Source: Longibaculum muris (GTDB lineage: Bacteria; Bacillota_I; Bacilli_A; Erysipelotrichales; Coprobacillaceae). Taken from it: a stretch of DNA of 64,000 nucleotides. A program made the position numbers and the translations under genes. The stretch's first letter is position 1; each line of letters begins with the position of its first letter. Shown here one piece after another: positions 32,900 to 40,354 of the stretch. The DNA is taken from the NCBI RefSeq assembly GCF_004343035.1, contig NZ_SMCQ01000001.1:307671-371670 (forward strand), written 5' to 3'. Under the pieces are notes generated by a model. The model worked only from the letters and a program-made list of their open reading frames with translations, was not told the DNA's origin and ran no database searches.

Positions 32900-33313
32900 A
32901 TGACAGCAAGAGAATTTTTAAACAGACCATTTATTCTGAATAACAAAATCAATGATAAGAAGATAAAGCTTGGATTTTATAGAGAATTGTCATGCAGTCC
33001 ATCGTCACCGGGATTCGAGGAGCATTTTTCAAGCAATCGAAATACAAAAGCACCCTTTGTTCGCTATTTAGAAAAGATAGATGATTTAGAGCGAGAGATT
33101 GCAGAAGATTATAGAATGCTGGAGGAGATGAAAACTGAAGTTGATAATGCGATTGATGTTGTGGAAGATCCTATGGAACAGATGATTTTAAGATATAGGT
33201 ATTTGGAGTTTCTATCAATGCCAGAAATATCAGTTCGTATGCATTACTCACTGCGTTGGACAAAGAAACTGCATAGACGTGCATTGGATAGTTTTGAAAG
33301 AGGACACCCCTAG
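32900..33313 (+). CDS. DUF1492/ArpU-type phage transcriptional regulator
   Basis: The 137-aa protein is a long helical region (LEKIDDLEREIAEDYRMLEE) with a sigma region 4-like HTH at the end (ILRYRYLEFLSMPEISVRMH, then YSLRWTKKLHRRAL). Proteins of this type occur just before the packaging genes and control late transcription. CGGAGG precedes the ATG. Position here, between SNF2 and HNH/terminase, fits. Confidence 0.8.
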   Translation: MTAREFLNRPFILNNKINDKKIKLGFYRELSCSPSSPGFEEHFSSNRNTKAPFVRYLEKIDDLEREIAEDYRMLEEMKTEVDNAIDVVEDPMEQMILRYRYLEFLSMPEISVRMHYSLRWTKKLHRRALDSFERGHP

Positions 33314-33388
33314 ATCACCCCCAGGCCACTCCCCGTTCATATTGAAATGATGTAAAATGGTATTGTAGAAAAGTATATAAAGAGCAGA

Positions 33389-33420
33389 GCCTTTGTTGGA
33401 ATGATCCTTCAAGGGCTTTT
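33389..33420 (+). terminator. Hairpin and U-tract before the HNH gene
   Basis: GCCTTTG (33389-33395) pairs with CAAGGGC (33410-33416), with an inner GGA-ATGA-TCC, followed by TTTTC. AGGAGG of the HNH gene is 13 bp further. It is terminator-like but placed right before a gene, as at four other late-gene sites. Confidence 0.6.
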
Positions 33421-33445
33421 CTTATGCCCAAAAGGAGGTGCGAGA

Positions 33446-33838
33446 TTGCCAAAGAAACCAAAGAAACCATGCAGTTATCCAGGATGTCCAAATCTAACAG
33501 ATGGAAGATACTGTAAGGAACATGAAAGACAAATGAATCATTCCTACGAGAAGTATGGCAGAGACAAAGCTGTACGCCGTAGATATGGCAGAGCATGGAA
33601 ACGGATCCGTGATAGCTATGTCAAGGAACATCCATTTTGTGAACTGTGTTTTAAAAATGGAATTCTAGTTCCAGTTGATGAGGTTCATCATAAGTTACCA
33701 CTTGCTGAAGGTGGAACACATGATAGAAGTAATCTCATTTCTCTTTGTAAATCATGTCATGCAAAAATTCATGGAGAGCGTGGAGATTATCAAAATGGCA
33801 AAAAACATCGAGTTTATAAGTATGATGAGAAACCCTAG
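33446..33838 (+). CDS. HNH endonuclease of the packaging module
   Basis: The 130-aa protein starts at TTG 33446, seven bases after AGGAGG. It carries zinc-binding cysteines (CSYPGCPN, CELC, CKSC) and the HNH motif DEVHHKLPLAEGG...NLISLCKSCHAKIH. In HK97-type cos phages an HNH protein next to the terminase is needed for cos cleavage. Position and family support that role. Confidence 0.9.
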   Translation: MPKKPKKPCSYPGCPNLTDGRYCKEHERQMNHSYEKYGRDKAVRRRYGRAWKRIRDSYVKEHPFCELCFKNGILVPVDEVHHKLPLAEGGTHDRSNLISLCKSCHAKIHGERGDYQNGKKHRVYKYDEKP

Positions 33839-33941
33839 GGGTGGTCAAAATCTCTACAAATGAGATCACCGTGGAACGGCGTGGGGTCTTCTGTGTAAAA
33901 AAAGCGTATTCAAAAGGGTAATTAAAGGAGGATGACGAGAC
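33839..33941. other. Candidate cos site
   Basis: The 103-bp gap between HNH and terminase small subunit is locally G+C-rich (GTGGAACGGCGTGGGGTCTT) and holds GAGATCACC. It then returns to A-rich sequence before AGGAGG. In cos phages with HNH-terminase modules the cos site lies in this gap. The cut position cannot be read. Confidence 0.45.
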
Positions 33942-34493
33942 GTGCCTACAAAATCAAATAATATAGGCGGCCGTGGTGGTGCAAGACCGGGTGCAGGTCG
34001 CAAGAAATCGGCTGTAAAAGATAAAGCGAACAGTGGAAATCCCGGAGGTAGAAAATTAGAAATTTTAGATATACCAGATATTGAAGGCGTGGAGATGCCA
34101 AAGCCACATGATTTCTTGTCTGCAAAACAAAGAGACGGAGAAGAACTTCAAGCATCAGATATTTATGAAGAAACGTGGCAGTGGCTTAAAAAGATAGGAT
34201 GTGCATCAAAAGTATCTCCTCAGTTATTAGAGAGATATGCGATGTGTTCTGCTAGGTGGATCCAATGCGAAGAAATGACTAATAAACTTGGTTTTCTTTC
34301 CAAGCATCCAACAACAGGCAAACCTATACCATCTCCATTTATTAACATTGGCATTAATTATATGAACCAAGCTGTAAGGTTATGGAATGAAATATTTCAG
34401 ATTGTAAAAGAAAACTGCAGCACCGATTATGATGATGCTGCACCACAAAATGATTTGATGGAACGCTTATTAAGAGCAAGGGAAGGAAGATAA
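33942..34493 (+). CDS. Terminase small subunit, P27 family
   Basis: The 183-aa protein starts at GTG 33942 after AGGAGG. The N-terminus is a basic GGRGGARPGAGRKK tract. The following helical part with ETWQWLKKIGCASKVSPQLLE and ending LMERLLRAREGR matches P27/phi-type small terminases. It recognises the packaging site and loads the large subunit. Confidence 0.85.
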   Translation: MPTKSNNIGGRGGARPGAGRKKSAVKDKANSGNPGGRKLEILDIPDIEGVEMPKPHDFLSAKQRDGEELQASDIYEETWQWLKKIGCASKVSPQLLERYAMCSARWIQCEEMTNKLGFLSKHPTTGKPIPSPFINIGINYMNQAVRLWNEIFQIVKENCSTDYDDAAPQNDLMERLLRAREGR

Positions 34494-34495
34494 AT

Positions 34496-35278
34496 ATGAT
34501 TGAAAAAGTAAATCCAAAACATCCAGATAAAATCGCAGATAGAATTGCAGGAGCAATTGTCGATTTAGCTTATGCAAAAGAAGATAATCCAAAGATTGCA
34601 GTTGAAGTGTTAATCGGACATGGTATGTGCCATGCGATTATTGAAACATCAGCTGTTCTTGATGAAAAAGATATTGAAGATGTAATCACTCGTATTGCTG
34701 GGAATGTTACTCCCGATATAGTGATTGTTCCTCAAGATACACATCTTGCTAAGAATCAAGAAGAGAAAATCAAGTGTGGAGATAACGGAATCTTCAAAGG
34801 TGTACCTTTAACAACTGAACAAAAAATGCTATCCGTTATTGCAAATGAAATCTACGATGCATATCCATATGATGGAAAGTACATTCTTAATGGCGATAGA
34901 CTTATTATTTGTCAAAGTAATGCAAAAACTACAGATTTAAAATCTACATATCCAAATGCTCAAATCAATCCTCTTGGTGATTGGACTGGTGGAACTGATG
35001 TTGATACAGGTGCAACTAACAGAAAACTTGGTTCTGATATGGGAGATTCACTTACTGGAGGAGGACTTCATGGTAAGGATTTATCAAAAGCAGATGTATC
35101 TGTAAATATATATGCATTCTTAAAAGCACAAGAAACAGGAAAAACTGTGAATCTTGTTTGTGCAATTGGTGATGATACGATTGATGGAAAACCGTATAGT
35201 GAAATCGTTGAAATCGCAAGAGAGTATATTCACTCTGTTGGAGGGTTTGAGAAATTTGCAGAATGGGGTCTTTTTTAG
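34496..35278 (+). CDS. Compact phage S-adenosylmethionine synthetase-like protein
   Basis: The 260-aa protein is clearly related to MetK but only about two thirds of the bacterial length. Visible family blocks are HPDKIADRIAGAIVD, CGDNGIFKG (GDQG region), SDMGDSLTGGGLHGKDLSKA (the GGGAFSGKD loop) and VNLVCAIG. The N-terminal SESVSEG stretch is missing. It is followed at once by two DNA methyltransferase genes, so it may supply SAM for modification of phage DNA, or it may be an inactive binder. Start ATG 34496 follows GGAAGAT. Confidence 0.82.
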   Translation: MIEKVNPKHPDKIADRIAGAIVDLAYAKEDNPKIAVEVLIGHGMCHAIIETSAVLDEKDIEDVITRIAGNVTPDIVIVPQDTHLAKNQEEKIKCGDNGIFKGVPLTTEQKMLSVIANEIYDAYPYDGKYILNGDRLIICQSNAKTTDLKSTYPNAQINPLGDWTGGTDVDTGATNRKLGSDMGDSLTGGGLHGKDLSKADVSVNIYAFLKAQETGKTVNLVCAIGDDTIDGKPYSEIVEIAREYIHSVGGFEKFAEWGLF

Positions 35279-35289
35279 GAGGTGGCTAT

Positions 35290-36567
35290 ATGGGTAAAAC
35301 AACAACAGAAATGAAACTTGTCGAAGTTTCAAAGCTTATTCCTTATGTCAATAATGCAAGAACCCACTCTGCCGAACAAGTAATGAAACTTCGTTCTTCT
35401 CTTCGTGAGTTTGGTTTTATCAATCCGGTTATCATTGATAGAGAATTAAATGTTATTGCAGGTCATGGAAGAATCATCGCTGCAAAAGAGGAAGGAATCA
35501 AAGAAGTACCATGTGTGTTTGTTGATTATTTAACTGAAGCACAAAAGAAAGCATACATCTTGGCAGATAACCGAATGGCGATGGATGCAGGTTGGGATGA
35601 AGAATTACTTCGTATTGAGATTGAATCTTTACAAGGTGAGGATTTTAATATTGCCTTAACCGGATTTGATGAAAATGACTTAGCTGAGTTATTTGGAAAT
35701 GATGATACTACTGATGTGGAGGATGATGATTATGATTTATCTGAGGCATTGGAAAAAGCAGCATTTGTCAAACGAGGAGATGTTTGGACTGTTGGAAGAC
35801 ACAGACTTATGTGTGGTGATGCTACAAGCGAAGAAGATGTATCTACTCTAATGGATGGAAAGAAAGCAAATCTTGTTTTAACCGATCCACCATACAATGT
35901 AGCATTTGAAAGTTCAGATGGTCTTTCGATTAAAAATGACAAAATGAAAAGTGATAAGTTTTATGAATTTTTGCTTTCTGCATTTAAAAATATGGCAAAC
36001 CATTTGGAAAAAGGTGGTGCTGCATATGTGTTCCATGCAGATACTGAAGGACTTAATTTTAGAAAAGCATTCATTGATGCCGGATTTCATTTGTCCGGAT
36101 GTTGCATTTGGGTAAAAAACTCACTTGTCTTAGGACGTTCTGATTATCAGTGGCAGCATGAGCCGGTCCTTTATGGTTTCCTTCAAAATGGAAAACACTA
36201 CTGGAGCAAGAATGCAGGAAGAAGTCAAACTACAATATGGAATTTTGATAAGCCAAAGAAAAATCAAAATCATCCAACTTCTAAGCCATTAGATTTGCTT
36301 GCTTATCCGATAGGAAATTCTAGTCAGGAAAATGCAATCGTTATTGATACATTCGGTGGTAGCGGTTCTACTTTAATGACCTGTGAAAAGACAAATCGTA
36401 TTTGCTATACGATGGAACTTGATGAAAAATATGCATCAGTAATCCTTAGAAGATATGTAGAAGATACAGGCAATAGTGATGATGTCTTTGTTATTAGAAA
36501 TGGTGAGAAAATTCCATACTCTGCTTTAGTAAAAGAAGTTGAGGATGGTGATGAGAAAAATGAATAA
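35290..36567 (+). CDS. ParB-domain plus DNA methyltransferase fusion
   Basis: The 425-aa fusion has an N-terminal ParB/Srx-like domain (VSKLIPYVNNARTHSAEQV, VIAGHGRIIAAKEEG, about 9-100). A beta-class N6-adenine or N4-cytosine methyltransferase follows, with TDPPYNVAF (about 198) as catalytic motif IV and DTFGGSGSTLMTCE (about 355) as SAM-binding motif I. It probably protects phage DNA from host restriction. ATG 35290 follows GGAGGTGG. It overlaps the C5 methyltransferase gene by 17 bp. Confidence 0.9.
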   Translation: MGKTTTEMKLVEVSKLIPYVNNARTHSAEQVMKLRSSLREFGFINPVIIDRELNVIAGHGRIIAAKEEGIKEVPCVFVDYLTEAQKKAYILADNRMAMDAGWDEELLRIEIESLQGEDFNIALTGFDENDLAELFGNDDTTDVEDDDYDLSEALEKAAFVKRGDVWTVGRHRLMCGDATSEEDVSTLMDGKKANLVLTDPPYNVAFESSDGLSIKNDKMKSDKFYEFLLSAFKNMANHLEKGGAAYVFHADTEGLNFRKAFIDAGFHLSGCCIWVKNSLVLGRSDYQWQHEPVLYGFLQNGKHYWSKNAGRSQTTIWNFDKPKKNQNHPTSKPLDLLAYPIGNSSQENAIVIDTFGGSGSTLMTCEKTNRICYTMELDEKYASVILRRYVEDTGNSDDVFVIRNGEKIPYSALVKEVEDGDEKNE

Positions 36568-38143
36568 ATTAACACTAGGAAGTCTATTTGATGGTTCAGG
36601 TGGATTTCCATTAGGAGGCTTGATTTCCGGTATTACCACATTGTGGGCATCGGAAATTGAGCCTTTTCCTATTAGAGTAACAACGAAAAGAATGCCGTTT
36701 GTAAAACACTATGGTGACATTTCTAAAATGAATGGAGGAGAAATAGAGCCGGTTGATATTATCACATTTGGTAGTCCCTGCCAGGATATGAGTATTGCAG
36801 GAAAAAGAGATGGCCTTTCTGGTTCTCGCTCTAGCCTTTTCTATGAGGCAATACGAATCATTAAAGAAATGAGGTGTAAAACAAATGGGAAATATCCAAG
36901 ATTTATCGTTTGGGAAAACGTGCCAGGAGCATTCAGTTCCAACAAAGGAGATGACTTCAAAGCAGTTCTCGAAGAAATCTGCAAAATCAAAGATGAATCA
37001 TTGTCAGTGCCTAAACCTACAAAGTGGAACAATGCAGGAAAAATCATGGGAGATGATTTCTCAGTCGCTTGGCGAGTGTTTGATGCTCAATTTTGGGGAG
37101 TTCCCCAGAGAAGAAGACGTATCTACCTTGTCGCAGATTTTGGAGGTTTCAGTTCCGGAAAAATATTATTTGAGTCAGAAGGCTTGTCTGGGTATTCTAA
37201 AAAGAGCATTTCTTCGTGGAAAAACTCTGCCACCACTTTTGGAGAAAGCACTGAAAATACAATCATCAGCATAGATGGTTATAACGGCTCAATTGATAAA
37301 GTTACATCTACATTAGGTGTGAACTGTGGTATGTCAACAGGCAGAAATGGAGTAATGTTTGAAAATCATGGTCAAGATACCAGATTCAAAGAATTAGAAG
37401 AAATAGCACCTACTGTGCTTTCAACTTATGGTACAGGTGGAAACAATCAACCTTTTGTTGTTTCGAATGTGAAAAGTTTTGATGTGAGATTAACTTCGGA
37501 AGGGACAAAAAATGCTCGTGCTAATGTATATGAAACTGATGTATCTCGAACTCTTGATACAGGAGGAACTACTCCTGATAGGAATCAAGGTGGTGTTGCA
37601 GTCGTTTCTTATGGAGTTGGCAGACCTGCTATGAATCAAGGATATAATGCAAAGTTCAGTTTCCAAGTTGAAGAAGAAGTTGAACCTACCATTGTGGCAG
37701 CCGGTGCTAGTGGTGTTGCTCATCCTGTGTATAGTTCAAGCAAGGCATCTTTTTTCACTTTGGCTGAAGAAGAAAAAGCGAACACATTGGTAGCTACTGA
37801 TTATAAAGATCCTCCGATAGTAAATGAACCTCAATATATCGTTAGAAGGTTGACTCCAACAGAATGTGCAAGACTGCAAGGCTTCCCTGATTGGTGGTGC
37901 AGTGAACTTGAAACAGAAAACCCTACTGATGAAGAGATTAGTTTTTGGAGAGAAGCATTTGAAACACACCGATTAGTAATTGGTAAAAGTACAAAACCAA
38001 AATCAGATAATCAAATTATGAAATGGCTAAAAAATCCTCACAGTGATTCAGCAGAATACAAGATGTGGGGAAATGGTGTGGCACTTCCAAATGTAGTATT
38101 TGTCTTATCCGGAATCGTATGGGCTACACAATTAGAAGAGTGA
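36551..38143 (+). CDS. Phage C5-cytosine DNA methyltransferase
   Basis: The 530-aa enzyme has motif I LGSLFDGSGGFPLGG, motif IV ITFGSPCQDMS with catalytic C77, ENVPGAF (VI), PQRRRRIYLVADFGG (VIII) and a C-terminal RRLTPTECARLQGFPDWW (IX). A long insert between VIII and IX (about 200-430), rich in G, T and N, presumably holds the target-recognition region. It differs from the paired enzymes at 13.3-15.7 kb. ATG 36551 has GAGG six bases upstream. Confidence 0.92.
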   Translation: MRKMNKLTLGSLFDGSGGFPLGGLISGITTLWASEIEPFPIRVTTKRMPFVKHYGDISKMNGGEIEPVDIITFGSPCQDMSIAGKRDGLSGSRSSLFYEAIRIIKEMRCKTNGKYPRFIVWENVPGAFSSNKGDDFKAVLEEICKIKDESLSVPKPTKWNNAGKIMGDDFSVAWRVFDAQFWGVPQRRRRIYLVADFGGFSSGKILFESEGLSGYSKKSISSWKNSATTFGESTENTIISIDGYNGSIDKVTSTLGVNCGMSTGRNGVMFENHGQDTRFKELEEIAPTVLSTYGTGGNNQPFVVSNVKSFDVRLTSEGTKNARANVYETDVSRTLDTGGTTPDRNQGGVAVVSYGVGRPAMNQGYNAKFSFQVEEEVEPTIVAAGASGVAHPVYSSSKASFFTLAEEEKANTLVATDYKDPPIVNEPQYIVRRLTPTECARLQGFPDWWCSELETENPTDEEISFWREAFETHRLVIGKSTKPKSDNQIMKWLKNPHSDSAEYKMWGNGVALPNVVFVLSGIVWATQLEE

Positions 38144-38184
38144 GTTTTCCCTTTTATTTCGTACACATTATTATGTGAATTAAC

Positions 38185-38214
38185 TTGCTATTTACTCCCT
38201 TTAGAGTGATATAT
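38185..38214 (+). promoter_or_regulatory. Phage promoter TTGCTA-18-ATATAT, copy 1
   Basis: TTGCTA (38185-38190), 18-bp spacer ending TTTAGAGTG, ATATAT (38209-38214), 31 bp before the start of the next gene. Conserved with copies at 39578-39607 and 58122-58151. Confidence 0.7.
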
Positions 38215-38244
38215 GTAGTACCAAGAAAAGGAGGTGTCATAAGG

Positions 38245-38472
38245 ATGGTAGCAAAGAAAGGTTTAGATGCAATCACAAAAAGAACCTTAGAACTTTGGTA
38301 CAAAGTAAATGAAAAGTATGGAGAGCATATTTATACCCTTGCAGTAAATGGAAATGACAAAGTTGTTCTTTCAAAGGGGTATTGTGAAACCATCGCACTT
38401 GGTACTACCGAGGTAAACAAAACACTCAAAGAATTGTTAAAAACAAAGGGAGGACAAAATCATGATTGTTAA
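38245..38472 (+). CDS. Small phage protein of unknown function
   Basis: The 75-aa protein (MVAKKGLDAITKRTLELWYK..., then VNGNDKVVLSKGYCETIALG) starts at ATG 38245 with AAGGAGG upstream; a longer upstream reading would begin inside the promoter. It is the first gene after a phage-specific promoter and overlaps the next gene by 11 bp. Family not recognised. Confidence 0.65.
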   Translation: MVAKKGLDAITKRTLELWYKVNEKYGEHIYTLAVNGNDKVVLSKGYCETIALGTTEVNKTLKELLKTKGGQNHDC

Positions 38473-39151
38473 TTATCACGCAGTGGATCGTAAAGCATTA
38501 GTCAAAGAGATTTCAAACATTACAGATGTTAAAGCAGTATATAAATATATGCCAACTTGTGCTTACGAAATTGATTATTTTACTATTACAAAAGAAGGTA
38601 ATTTAGAATTTGAAGACAGTGCAGATAGTGAAGAAGTTGAAAACTTGCTTGAGGAACTTGCAAAAAGAGGCTTTATTCCAGAGTCCAATGAAGAAATCGT
38701 AGAAATAGAAAAAGACCCACACAGCGAAAACGTGGAGCTTACGGTTGCTATTCCAAAGCATGAAGTGAGCATTGATAAATTAGATTCCTTACTTGATGCA
38801 AAGAGAGATTTAATTCAGAAAGCCTTGGGATGTGAACATCTTGAATATGAAATAGGTGCATATGAGGTGAGATTTCCTTGGTTTGAAGAAATCAATCCAG
38901 ATGAGGCAATATCTTATACTAAATTCATCGAAGCATTATGTAAAATGACGATGAAACAAAAACGCATCAATGCTACAGAAAAAGCAGTAACCAATGAAAA
39001 GTATGCATTTAGATGTTTCCTTTTGCGATTAGGATTCATTGGAGATGAATATAAAGCAGACAGAAAAGTTTTACTTAAAAACTTAAGTGGTTCTTCAGCA
39101 TTTAAAGATGGTGCAAAAAAGGAGGGCAATACAGATGAGATTTCCAAGTAA
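38462..39151 (+). CDS. Conserved phage protein of unknown function
   Basis: The 229-aa protein has an N-terminal acidic half and a C-terminal helical half (KFIEALCKMTMKQKRINATE, then FRCFLLRLGFIGDEYKADRK). Similar proteins in Bacillota prophages are often labelled virulence-related, without evidence. It overlaps both neighbours, so it is translationally coupled in this late-middle operon. Confidence 0.65.
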   Translation: MIVNYHAVDRKALVKEISNITDVKAVYKYMPTCAYEIDYFTITKEGNLEFEDSADSEEVENLLEELAKRGFIPESNEEIVEIEKDPHSENVELTVAIPKHEVSIDKLDSLLDAKRDLIQKALGCEHLEYEIGAYEVRFPWFEEINPDEAISYTKFIEALCKMTMKQKRINATEKAVTNEKYAFRCFLLRLGFIGDEYKADRKVLLKNLSGSSAFKDGAKKEGNTDEISK

Positions 39152-39359
39152 AGAAATTGTTGAGATGGTAAGAAAACAGTATCCAATAGGAACGAGGGTT
39201 GAACTTACCAAGATGGATGACATCCAAGCACCACCGATTGGAACAAAAGGTACAGTTATTGGTGTTGATGATACGGCAAGCATTATGGTTACCTGGGATA
39301 ACGGATGTGGTTTGAATGTTGTTTATGGTGAAGACTCCTGTAGAAAGATTGAGGGTTAG
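39135..39359 (+). CDS. DUF4314 small phage protein
   Basis: The 74-aa protein (VRKQYPIGTRVELTKMDD, PPIGTKGTVIGVDD, IMVTWDNGCGLNVV) is a small SH3-like beta barrel of the DUF4314 type. ATG 39135 follows AAAGGAGGG. It overlaps the preceding gene by 17 bp. A role in regulation or nucleic-acid binding is possible. Confidence 0.8.
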   Translation: MRFPSKEIVEMVRKQYPIGTRVELTKMDDIQAPPIGTKGTVIGVDDTASIMVTWDNGCGLNVVYGEDSCRKIEG

Positions 39360-39363
39360 AACT

Positions 39364-39540
39364 ATGGATCAAAAGATAAAGGAGCAGATACTTCACATAA
39401 GAGATACAGGTCTTACGAATATGTTTGATATTTACATGGTTCAAAGACTTGCGTATGAAAATGACTTCTATGAAGTAGTAAACTTCATCGAGGAAAATAA
39501 AGAAGAATATGTGCATTTTATCCTTTATGGAGATGACTAA
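39364..39540 (+). CDS. DUF5049 small phage protein
   Basis: The 58-aa protein (MDQKIKEQILHIRDTGLTNM, then FDIYMVQRLAYENDFYEVVN) matches the short DUF5049 proteins that accompany DUF4314 in phage operons. ATG 39364 follows TTGAGGG by 7 bases. Function unknown. Confidence 0.8.
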   Translation: MDQKIKEQILHIRDTGLTNMFDIYMVQRLAYENDFYEVVNFIEENKEEYVHFILYGDD

Positions 39541-39577
39541 AAGTTATCAAAAAACACATTTTTTCTCGATATATGAC

Positions 39578-39607
39578 TTGCTATTATGTGCTTTTAGAGT
39601 GATATAT
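39578..39607 (+). promoter_or_regulatory. Phage promoter TTGCTA-18-ATATAT, copy 2
   Basis: TTGCTA (39578-39583), 18-bp spacer ending TTTTAGAGTG, ATATAT (39602-39607), 24-33 bp before the next start codon. Confidence 0.7.
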
Positions 39608-39630
39608 AGTGTAACAAAAGAAAGGCACAG

Positions 39631-40017
39631 GTGAACGAAATGAAGGAAATTAGAAGATTTGAAGAAGCAATGGCAAACCCTGAAAATAAAGGAAAAACAT
39701 TTGATGAGCTTGGAATTAACCACACAACATTCAGAGCTTACAGAGATTGCATGGAAGTTGGAAACGAACTTATCGATTTCAACGATGTGATTTGGGAAAG
39801 AGATATCCCAGCAATTGCAGAAACCTTAAGAGCAGAAGAAATTAATGAATTTACAATCAGCTCAACATTTTCTGGATTGATTGAAACCCTAGCAGAATTT
39901 GAAAAGTACGGCATCACAATGAACGGACTTACAAAAGTTAATGCAAGATACACAGATTGGAGTACTGGAAAATACAAGAAGATTCCGGCAATCAAGATGA
40001 TAGTAAAGGAGGCATAA
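39631..40017 (+). CDS. Small phage protein of unknown function
   Basis: The 128-aa protein begins at GTG 39631 (GAAAGG five bases upstream) or ATG 39640. The sequence FEEAMANPENKGKTFDELGI... and ITMNGLTKVNARYTDWSTGK is compact and mixed alpha/beta. It lies in a two-gene unit after its own promoter and 3 bp before the next gene. Family not recognised. Confidence 0.65.
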   Translation: MNEMKEIRRFEEAMANPENKGKTFDELGINHTTFRAYRDCMEVGNELIDFNDVIWERDIPAIAETLRAEEINEFTISSTFSGLIETLAEFEKYGITMNGLTKVNARYTDWSTGKYKKIPAIKMIVKEA

Positions 40018-40020
40018 ACA

Positions 40021-40263
40021 ATGTGGAGCGAAGGAACGATTGGAATTCCAACTGAAAATGGAAAATACAAAAGCGTTAGATATTGGGTGAAACATTATGA
40101 AGAATCTAGCGAAGATTATGGAATTGATGGAGGCAAGATTTCAAAGTTAACTCTTCGAATGGATGGAGAAGAAATTGCCAATTACGATAGGGGTTGGAAT
40201 ATCAAACCAACTTGTGAAGAAGCAGAATACGCACTTGCGATTTTATTGAAAGAATACAATTGA
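40021..40263 (+). CDS. Small phage protein of unknown function
   Basis: The 80-aa protein (MWSEGTIGIPTENGKYKSVR, then ISKLTLRMDGEEIANYDRGW) is predicted to be mainly beta-sheet with a C-terminal helix (CEEAEYALAILLKEYN). AAAGGAGG precedes the ATG. It ends the small-gene block before the terminase large subunit. Confidence 0.65.
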   Translation: MWSEGTIGIPTENGKYKSVRYWVKHYEESSEDYGIDGGKISKLTLRMDGEEIANYDRGWNIKPTCEEAEYALAILLKEYN

Positions 40264-40288
40264 GACAAAATCAATAGTAATTGCAGAG

Positions 40289-40354
40289 TATGGAGCCATA
40301 AGGCTCTGTATCTCGTATATGGAAATGGTGGTCACTTGTAGGTGGCTTTTTATT
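40289..40354 (+). terminator. Two hairpins before the terminase large subunit
   Basis: TATGGAGCC-ATAA-GGCTCTGTA (40289-40310) is a 9-bp stem with wobbles. GTCAC-TTGTAG-GTGGC (40331-40346) follows and runs into TTTTTATTTT. The GGAGG site of the terminase gene lies 8 bp beyond. Confidence 0.55.
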
